NCBI GenBank assembly: GCA_017476165.1
Contig: JAFVDR010000299.1
Span: 1-38,256 of the forward strand
DNA from: Treponema sp.
GTDB lineage: Bacteria; Spirochaetota; Spirochaetia; Treponematales; Treponemataceae
DNA length: 38,256 nucleotides
Direction of reading: 5' to 3'
Shown here piece by piece: positions 15,759 to 23,300 of this stretch (positions are counted from its first letter, which is position 1; each line of letters begins with the position of its first letter). The notes under the pieces are model-generated. The model was given only the letters and a program-made list of their open reading frames with translations, ran no database searches and was not told the DNA's origin. A program made the position numbers and the translations under genes.

Positions 15759-17507
15759 GTGAACGTGAAACTTTTTGATAGGCGACCAAAAATCGCATCC
15801 TGCAGCAAGCCGGATGATAAAGAGCATTTTTTTGCGGTGGCAGATCTCATGGCATATATGTGCGGAAAGTCCCGTCAGTATGGTGCGGCTGTTTCTGTTG
15901 CAAGTGGCAAGGACAGGTACCGCTTTATAAGCTTTCTTATGCTGGACGCTTTCTTTGACGGTGACTCGCTCAGGCTTGCTGACGGAGAGGATTTCCTTAC
16001 GGAGACAGAGAGGTTTTTCTTCTCCAGACTTTTGAGGATTCTCATAGATGGAAACCGTGAAAGTGAGCTGATTGACTTTGCCAGATGCTACCTGGCTTCG
16101 CTTGAATCTTCAGGGCAGCTATCGCTGTCACTGGTAATCGGGGCAGAAGCAATTGTTTCCATGAAGACACTGGAGCTTTCAAATTCTGTCGGTCCTTATA
16201 CGTATATGGCATACTATCTTGGAGGCATGATGGGGCATCCATTCGTGGAGAAATACATTCAGGACTTTAAGAACGGAACTTGGTTTGGTAGCGATGACTA
16301 CTGCAAGCACGTCAATGCAAGGTTTCCTAAAACAGAACTCCTTAGGAAGGAGCGACTTATCCGATTGGAAAAGTTTCGCCGTGAAAAAGCCCTGCTTGTA
16401 CTTTTTGGAGCTGAACATAAGGGGCATGACGACATAGCTCCTGTTTCCGTGCAGGATGAAAAGACAGGTACAACTCTTTTCTTTACCGACCTTGCAAGGC
16501 TTGGCAATGCAGAAACACAGCTTTTGCTAAAGCATCTTTTTCTTAAGGACTTAGGATTGTGGGATATTAATGGTTCTATGTATCCTCAAAGCGCGCGGTC
16601 TGTATGCGCAAAGTTCTTTCAGAACTTGCCTGTTCGGGTTGCAGAAGACTTTCATGGAACAGGAAGCAACGGTAACGACTGGTATGCAGAGGAAACTCAG
16701 AAAAAAATCCTTGAAATAGCTCTGACTCTTATACATGAAGAAAAAATACTGTCTCCTTCCGCAAAAGACGAGCTTATCCGTTATTATGAAGCTGATGAAG
16801 AGGCAGAAAAGACTGATGAGCCTCTGTTTTTTGACGAGGAACTTCCCTGCGATATTGATGAAGTGGGGGTTAACTTTGATGATGAATCCTGCAAGTTCTG
16901 TTTTACAGATTTTGCAGACATGGAAGACCGCTCTATACAAAAAATCCTGCGCGAGGTTTCTCAGTATGGCCTGGCACTTGCCCTTATGCCAAAGAGTGCG
17001 GTAAAAGTCCGTGAGAAAATCTTTTCTAATATGTCAGTGAGGGCTGCGGAAATGCTCCTGGATGATATTCGCTCGCTGGATATGGCACGGAAAGCGGATG
17101 TTATGGACAGTCAGCAGAGGCTGCTTTCACTTGCGTGCCGCCTGAGGAATGCCAAAGAAATTCTGTTCCCTGGCGAAACGTGGTATTTTGGTGAAAACTA
17201 CATCAAGCAGATTAGCGTTACGGACGAAAAGAGCGGCAAGACACTGTGCTTTGCAGACCTTGTGGAACTTTCGGACGAGGACATGCAGAAAGTCTTGAGC
17301 AGTATCGACATGCAAAAGCTCTTAGTCAGTCTTTTTCCAAAAAACGCACAGACAGTCTATGAGAAAGTCATGAACTGCCTGCCAAAGAAGACAGCGTCCT
17401 TGCTCCGTGAGGATATAGAGTTCATCAATTCTGTAGGCAAAGCTGAAGTGGAAGCTGCACAGAAGCATGTCCTTTCAGAGGTAATGCACATTTTAGGGCA
17501 GCCTTAA
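15759..17507 (+). CDS. MotA-loop-like domain fused to three FliG C-terminal-like modules
   Basis: A 582-residue soluble protein. Residues about 17-170 are a paralogue of the 15320 product (DDKEHFFAVADL, KSRQYG with R39, MMGHPFVEKYI); the Glu equivalent to MotA E98 is lost (V47). Three modules resembling the FliG C-terminal domain follow at about 240-340, 380-475 and 490-582. The second is clearest: MEDRSIQKILREVSQYGLAL, then EKIFSNMSVRAAEMLLDD. R428, D435, D436 and R444 align with E. coli FliG R281, D288, D289 and R297; the third module keeps K544, E551 and D552; the first has lost the acidic pair. No FliG N-terminal domain is present. Start is GTG at 15759 or 15765; each has a possible ribosome-binding site. 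This is not a normal flagellar gene. Confidence 0.78.
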   Translation: MNVKLFDRRPKIASCSKPDDKEHFFAVADLMAYMCGKSRQYGAAVSVASGKDRYRFISFLMLDAFFDGDSLRLADGEDFLTETERFFFSRLLRILIDGNRESELIDFARCYLASLESSGQLSLSLVIGAEAIVSMKTLELSNSVGPYTYMAYYLGGMMGHPFVEKYIQDFKNGTWFGSDDYCKHVNARFPKTELLRKERLIRLEKFRREKALLVLFGAEHKGHDDIAPVSVQDEKTGTTLFFTDLARLGNAETQLLLKHLFLKDLGLWDINGSMYPQSARSVCAKFFQNLPVRVAEDFHGTGSNGNDWYAEETQKKILEIALTLIHEEKILSPSAKDELIRYYEADEEAEKTDEPLFFDEELPCDIDEVGVNFDDESCKFCFTDFADMEDRSIQKILREVSQYGLALALMPKSAVKVREKIFSNMSVRAAEMLLDDIRSLDMARKADVMDSQQRLLSLACRLRNAKEILFPGETWYFGENYIKQISVTDEKSGKTLCFADLVELSDEDMQKVLSSIDMQKLLVSLFPKNAQTVYEKVMNCLPKKTASLLREDIEFINSVGKAEVEAAQKHVLSEVMHILGQP

Positions 17508-17552
17508 GCTACAACACTTACCGCAATATTTATGAGAGTGAAAGAGGCATCG

Positions 17553-17581
17553 TTGAAAAAAGCCTGTTCCCATGTTAGAAT
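17553..17581 (+). promoter_or_regulatory. Promoter with start on or next to the ATG (leaderless)
   Basis: TTGAAA (17553-17558) and TAGAAT (17576-17581) with a 17-base spacer. Only 6 bases separate the -10 box from the ATG at 17588, so transcription should begin at the start codon. No ribosome-binding site is seen. Confidence 0.7.
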
Positions 17582-17587
17582 AATGAT

Positions 17588-19168
17588 ATGGTGAACAAGA
17601 GAAAGATGCCGATCGGCATACAGGACTTTGAGACGCTTCGCACGGAAGGCTATGTCTATGTTGACAAGACAGCCGTCATTTACGACCTTGTACAGAATGG
17701 CAAACCTTATTTTCTAAGTCGTCCGCGCAGATTCGGAAAGAGCCTTCTGGTGACTACACTGGAAGCCTATTTCAAGGGCAAAAAGGAACTGTTTACAGGG
17801 CTTGCAATTGAAAATCTGGAGACGGAGTGGGCGGAATATCCTGTGCTCAAATTCAGCCTTGCGGGAGGCGAGTTCACCCAACCAGACGGACTTCGTAATG
17901 CTCTGAACGGCTCGCTAGAAGACTTAGAGAACACATATAACCTGCCTCACGGTGAGGCAGGAGATTTGCCTGGCAGGTTTAAGTACGCGTTGAAGAACGC
18001 CTGTGATAAGATGGGGCGCAAAGTCGCGGTTCTCGTGGACGAGTACGACAATCCGCTACTGAAAAGCTATGGAGAAAACCCGAAGCAGGAAAATGCAAAT
18101 AAAGACCTGTTCAAGGGCTTTTTTGCCGTGCTAAAAGACTGTGATGCATACACGCGGTTTGTTCTGTTCACCGGCGTGACGAAATTCAGCAAGGTGAGCA
18201 TTTTCAGCGACCTGAACCAGCTACAGGACATTTCAATGAATGATTCGTTTGCCTCTATTTGCGGCATTACACAGGATGAGCTGGAAGAGAATTTCCTGCC
18301 AGAGATAGATATGCTTGCACAAAAATGGAATATGACGCAGGATGAATGCCTAGCCAGGCTCAAGAAACTGTATGACGGCTATCACTTCACCGAGCAGTCA
18401 CCTGATATTTACAATCCCTTCAGCCTTATAAACGCATTCAGCAACGGTAAATTTGGCAAGTACTGGTTCGGAACTGGCACGCCGACCTTCCTTGTAAAGC
18501 GGCTGAAGGAGATGAACTTTAATCCACGGAGTTTCAGCGATGGCAGCCTGCACAGCTCAGAGGATGAGATTTCCGACTATCGCCCTGACAATCCTGACAT
18601 CGTGCCACTCCTGTACCAGTCCGGCTATCTTACAATCAAGGTTTATGACGACAGGCGCAGGCGGCTCACTTTGGGCTACCCTAACGATGAGGTAAAGTAT
18701 GGCTTTACGGAAAGCCTTGCACCTGTATACATGCACAATCACAGTGGCAGAACTGGTGCAGATATATTTGCCATAGACGATGCCGTTGAAGGCGGAGACA
18801 CTGATTTACTTAGAGATCAGTTTACCGCCCTGTTTGCAAGGCTTCCTTATGCTACTGGCAGCGTAGATGATACCATGCTTGAGCGTGACTTTCAAAACAT
18901 CATATATTTGACTTTTTTGTTGCTCGGACAGTTCGTGCATGTGGAGCAGCATATCGCAAAGGGCAGGGCTGACTGTATTGTTGAGACAGACAGTTATGTA
19001 TACATCTTTGAGTTTAAGCGTGACGGCACTGCGGAAGAGGCGTTAGCTCAGATATACGCACAGGGATATGCCAAGGCATACGAGGCGGATACGCGTACTC
19101 TCATTAAGGTGGGGGCGGTGTTCTCCAGTGAGGAAAAGAACATCTGCGACTGGAAGGTTATATCATAG
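17588..19168 (+). CDS. AAA-ATPase-like / PD-(D/E)XK nuclease superfamily protein (DUF1703 type)
   Basis: A 526-residue cytoplasmic protein. The N-terminal AAA-ATPase-like domain starts with PIGIQDFETLRTEGYVYVDK and has a Walker A variant RPRRFGKSLL (about 45-54) and a Walker B-like VAVLVDEYDNPLL (about 145-157). The C-terminal PD-(D/E)XK part carries GRADCIVETDSYVYIFEFKR (about 464-484), with the D and E-x-K residues. These proteins are abundant in Bacteroides, Clostridia and spirochaetes and often vary between strains; their function is not settled, though defence or mobile-element roles are proposed. The gene is intact and is read from its own leaderless-type promoter. Confidence 0.92.
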   Translation: MVNKRKMPIGIQDFETLRTEGYVYVDKTAVIYDLVQNGKPYFLSRPRRFGKSLLVTTLEAYFKGKKELFTGLAIENLETEWAEYPVLKFSLAGGEFTQPDGLRNALNGSLEDLENTYNLPHGEAGDLPGRFKYALKNACDKMGRKVAVLVDEYDNPLLKSYGENPKQENANKDLFKGFFAVLKDCDAYTRFVLFTGVTKFSKVSIFSDLNQLQDISMNDSFASICGITQDELEENFLPEIDMLAQKWNMTQDECLARLKKLYDGYHFTEQSPDIYNPFSLINAFSNGKFGKYWFGTGTPTFLVKRLKEMNFNPRSFSDGSLHSSEDEISDYRPDNPDIVPLLYQSGYLTIKVYDDRRRRLTLGYPNDEVKYGFTESLAPVYMHNHSGRTGADIFAIDDAVEGGDTDLLRDQFTALFARLPYATGSVDDTMLERDFQNIIYLTFLLLGQFVHVEQHIAKGRADCIVETDSYVYIFEFKRDGTAEEALAQIYAQGYAKAYEADTRTLIKVGAVFSSEEKNICDWKVIS

Positions 19169-19313
19169 GACTCTATATTCTAAAAAATATGTGAGACACA
19201 AAACAGATGTTTTTATCGTATGAAAACCTATAATACAAATGAATTGAAGGAAATGGAATGAAAAAAAATTGCTTCTGGGCAAGAATAATATGGAAAAAAC
19301 AGAAAAATTTTTG

Positions 19314-19334
19314 AAAAATCAAGTTTAAACTACA
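19314..19334 (+). repeat. 21-base repeat, copy 2
   Basis: Identical to 7593-7613 and centred on agtttaaact. It lies 101 bases upstream of the HU-like/DUF4469 gene, in a 267-base gap that otherwise shows no clear feature. Confidence 0.8.
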
Positions 19335-19435
19335 TTTTGGTATGGGTGTTTTGGTGTATGTTATGTTCATAAGGATTAAACATAAAACCTGCAGGAAAAT
19401 CCTAAAAAAACAAATTAATAAGGAAGGTAATTATT

Positions 19436-20284
19436 ATGAATATTAACACTTTAAACACACAGCCACTTACAAGCAAGACAGGAAACCTTGCAATAGCACT
19501 TTATCCAAACAATTTGGTAAATGAAGAAGGAAAGAAAATCTTGTATTATGCCCGCGTAATAAACCGTAGCCGCATGACCATGGAAGACATTGCCGATGAC
19601 CTTGTTTCTAACGGAATGGCAGAATCTAAGCATGATATTGTAAATACTTGGAAACTCATTGGTAATGCCGTAATGTGTCGTCTTGCAGAAGGTATGTCTG
19701 TAGACACCTGTCTTGGCTTGTTACGCCCTTCTGTTTCTGGTACTTTTGACACTGCAAGTAGTGAATTTGACAGAAGTAAACACTCCATAACGGTACATTA
19801 TCGTCCAAGTAAGCAGATTACAGACATAATGAATGATCTTACTCCTGTAATTGCTCAGGGTAATCGCATTATGCCAGAGATTATCAGCGTGAATGATAAA
19901 ACAATTATGGCGGATGAAAATGCAGATGAAACATCTTGTGTAATGAAAGCTGGGGAATTCTTCTCTATAACAGGAAACAATATCCTTGTTAGGGGCGAAG
20001 AAAATTCCGAGCAGGGTGGAAGTTCTACTGACAGCAGCATAGGTCTTTTCTTTGAGAACACAGAGGATGAATCCAAGAGCGTGCGTCTTGCACCGTCTCA
20101 GTTTTACCATAATACGTCAAGTCTTTTGGAAGGTATTGTTCCTGAGCTTGAAGCTGGAACTTATAAAATCCGTGTGGCAACCCGTTTTTCTGGATCTTCT
20201 GGAACAAGAAAGACTATCCGCGAGAATATAGTTAATATAGTTGTGTATTTTTGTTCGTCACTTCGCATTCAGAATGCCCTCTGA
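19436..20284 (+). CDS. HU-like DNA-binding / DUF4469 protein
   Basis: A 282-residue protein. Residues about 15-125 match the HU-like domain seen in Bacteroidetes and spirochaetes (LYPNNLVNEEGKKILYYARV, VDTCLGLLRPSVSGTF). Residues about 145-265 match the DUF4469 Ig-like domain (GEFFSITGNNILVRG, then LEAGTYKIRVATRFSGSSGT). Such proteins often come in paralogue families; their role is unknown, with DNA binding inferred. AAGGAAGG precedes the ATG. The ending YFCSSLRIQNAL does not continue the usual beta strand, so the last 12 residues could stem from a late frameshift. Confidence 0.82.
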   Translation: MNINTLNTQPLTSKTGNLAIALYPNNLVNEEGKKILYYARVINRSRMTMEDIADDLVSNGMAESKHDIVNTWKLIGNAVMCRLAEGMSVDTCLGLLRPSVSGTFDTASSEFDRSKHSITVHYRPSKQITDIMNDLTPVIAQGNRIMPEIISVNDKTIMADENADETSCVMKAGEFFSITGNNILVRGEENSEQGGSSTDSSIGLFFENTEDESKSVRLAPSQFYHNTSSLLEGIVPELEAGTYKIRVATRFSGSSGTRKTIRENIVNIVVYFCSSLRIQNAL

Positions 20285-20327
20285 CGTGGATAAAAAAGCG
20301 ATTTCCATAATTTCCCTTTGCAATTCA

Positions 20328-20356
20328 TTGACAGTATAGCGGTGTTTCTTTATCAT
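20328..20356 (+). promoter_or_regulatory. Promoter with start at or near the ATG
   Basis: TTGACA (20328-20333) and TATCAT (20351-20356) with a 17-base spacer. Eight bases separate the -10 box from the ATG at 20365, so the transcript would have at most about 2 leader bases. The AAAGGA next to the ATG would then not be transcribed fully. Confidence 0.7.
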
Positions 20357-20364
20357 TAAAGGAT

Positions 20365-23300
20365 ATGTTAAAACTATTTAATCGCTTTTTGTTGATACTG
20401 TGTATAGTTTTTAGTATTACCGCCTGTAAAAAGAAATCTGGCGGTAATTATTTTACGGTTGCTGGCTCAAATTCCCTGTCTGAATCTGGCGAATTTCAAG
20501 TTATTTCAGTGACTCCGCAAGGAGAACTTTCTTCCAGCGTCCGCTATCCTTCAATTCAGGTTCAATTTTCAGAACCTGTTGTTCCCCTTCAAAAATTGGG
20601 AGAACCATCGGCGACATCCGACATTGTCAGCATTACGCCTGCAATAAAAGGTGTGTTCCGATGGTATGGAACAAGCCTTTTGAGCTTTGAATGTTCCGAG
20701 CCGGTTATTCCCCAAAAGGAATATACCATAAAAGTGAGCGATAAAGTAACATCCGTTGCTGACAGAAAAATTACGGGAGAGCTTTCCTATTCATTTTACC
20801 CCGAAGAGCTGAAGATTGTTTCTGTCGTGCCCGGCTATGGAGATGTAAAAGAAGGCGTTTTCATAGATGATGATAATGTTGCTCCTTCTGCAGCAAAAGA
20901 CATTCTGGTTACATTCAACTTTCCTGTTGTTGCAAATGTCGTGTCTGATTACATAAAGCTTGACTGGGACGGTTCAGACTCCCACTCATTTACTGCTGTA
21001 CAGGAAAAGGAAAATTCCATTCGACTTGCAGTAAAGGATTCTCCTTCTGAAAATACGCAGGTTACGGTACGTCTTGCTCCTGGAGCAATGGCCGACAAGG
21101 ACTGCTATAAAACGACTGATGAGACTTCGGCCTCATTCCATACGCTCCATCCGTTTGCTGTTGAGTATTTTGACGAGGAACCCTATGTTTCATCTGAGTT
21201 CACGAATCCTATTGCCTTCCGCTTTAACGTATTGCTGAATCAAGACGGTGCAAAGGAAATTGCTTCCAACATTACGACTGATTTGAACTACGAACTCTCT
21301 GAAAGCAACGTGTCTGTAGACGGCAGACGCCTTGTAATCCACAGTCTGCCGGTCAATTTCGGTTCGACCTATAAGATTACGCTGGGAGCAAACATTCAGG
21401 ATGCCTATGGAAGAAAGCTTGGTTCTGCTGCAACGTATTCTGTAGAAGTGCCCGAAGCCCGAAGCTTTGCCCATTTCAAGGACTATGGATTTGGCATTCT
21501 TGAATCTCAGTTTGTACCAAAACTCGTTTTTGAACATCAGAACATCAAGGATGGTTCTCAATATACCGTACAGGCTCTTGCTGACAGCCAGGGGAAAAAG
21601 GTCAGCGGCAACGAAAATACTGTTGTTCTTAATCCTTCTGATATTCCTCAGAATGTCAGTGTGCTTGAAGGCATCGATTTGATTCCTTTCCTTGACAACA
21701 AGAACGGACAGTACCGTGGAGCCGTTCAGTTTGATGCCAAGATGGCCTACGAGTACAAGACAACTGACTGGGAAACGGAAAAAAAGGTTGTCCGTCGCAG
21801 TGAAGTTACAAACAATCAAACAGTTCAGGTTACCGATTTGGGCGTAACTGCCCGTTACGGATACAACAAGGCTGCCGTCCTTGTAACGAGCCTTCAGACA
21901 GGAAATCCTGTAAAAGCTGCGCTTGTGACTGCATACCTTGTAAGAAGGAATTCTCGGGCTGCCGATTTTAACATTGACATCATAACGGGAAAGCATCGTG
22001 CCATCGGCATTGCAAAGACCGATGATTCAGGCTTTTGCGTCATAGATCTCGAAAAAAATGCCTTGCATACAAAGTCTGACGATGATGATGTTTATATAGA
22101 AGTAAAAACATCTGATGACCGTGTTATCTATCGCCCTTCTTCTCACGATTTGTGGCGTTCCGATGTATACGATACGCGTTCTCCGAGCCGTGCCCAGCAA
22201 GTTGACATGGTTACCTTTATCTTTACTGACCGAGGTCTCTACAAACCGGGCGAAACGGTAACGTTCAGGGGCATTGACCGAAACTTGAGCATTGGAGAAT
22301 ATGAAGCATTCAAGGGCAATTACGAAATTGAGTTGACCGATGGTTCTTGGTCTTCAAAGGTGTATTACACGGAAAAAGGCAAGACGACTGAAAACGGTAC
22401 GTTCTGGGGACGTTTTACCCTTCCCGAGGATTTGGATCCGGGATCATACACGATTGTGTACAAGCGCGATGTTCCGGGAAGGTCTGCAAAGCAGCGTCAG
22501 AGATGTGACATTCAGGTGCAGTTTTTTGAACGCCTGAGGTTTGAGGTGTCTTCATCAGTTCCTTCCATTACATACTATTCTGGCGATGATGTTTCTGCCG
22601 ACATTACGGCAAACTATCTCGGAGGAGGAAGCCTTGCCGGCAGTGCGTATGATGTGTACTGGAACAGGCGCAAGGCATACTTTAGCATTGACGATGCCGC
22701 CTATAAGGGATTTTCTTTTGGTCCTGTTCAGGGTTATGACTGGGGTGATTCTTTGGATTCGAGCCAGGGTGTCTTGAATGATGACGGCCGGGCAAGTACA
22801 ACGCAGCATACCGGTGGCGAAAAGATTGTTGGCACTCCGTATCTGTACACTATGCAGGCTTCTGTCGTGGACAGCGGAAATCAGTCAATTTCGACACGAG
22901 CAAGTACATTGGTGCACCCTGCCAAATATTACATTGGCTTAAAGCGGAATAAGGCTGACGGTTTTCCGAAAAAAAGCGATAAAATTGATTTCGACTATGT
23001 GTGCATAACTCCAGATGGAAGTGCACCGCTTGCAGGAGATTTGCCTTCTGACAAAAAGATGACGCTGGAATTGCTTCGAGAAGAATGGAAGCAGATACAG
23101 CAAGTGTCTTACAGTGGCCAGATATATACTCGCTATGAGCAGGAAATGGTGAGCGAACATACGGAAACCCTTGCTTTGTCAGGAACGAATGCGGTAAAGC
23201 AGTTCTCTGTGACTCCTGAAAAGGGCGGTTCTTATGTGCTCCGCGTTTCTTCAAAAGATTCACGCGGTCGTGATGTTGTTACTGAAAAGAGGTTCTATGT

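Noticed and set aside
15320-17507. A genuine flagellar motA or fliG gene.
   Set aside because: The proteins lack membrane helices and the FliG N-terminal and middle domains, and no flagellar genes are adjacent. They are relatives of motor parts only.
21190-21996. A 268-codon minus-strand open frame inside the alpha-2-macroglobulin gene.
   Set aside because: It lies wholly within a strongly supported gene, and its composition looks like a frame shadow.
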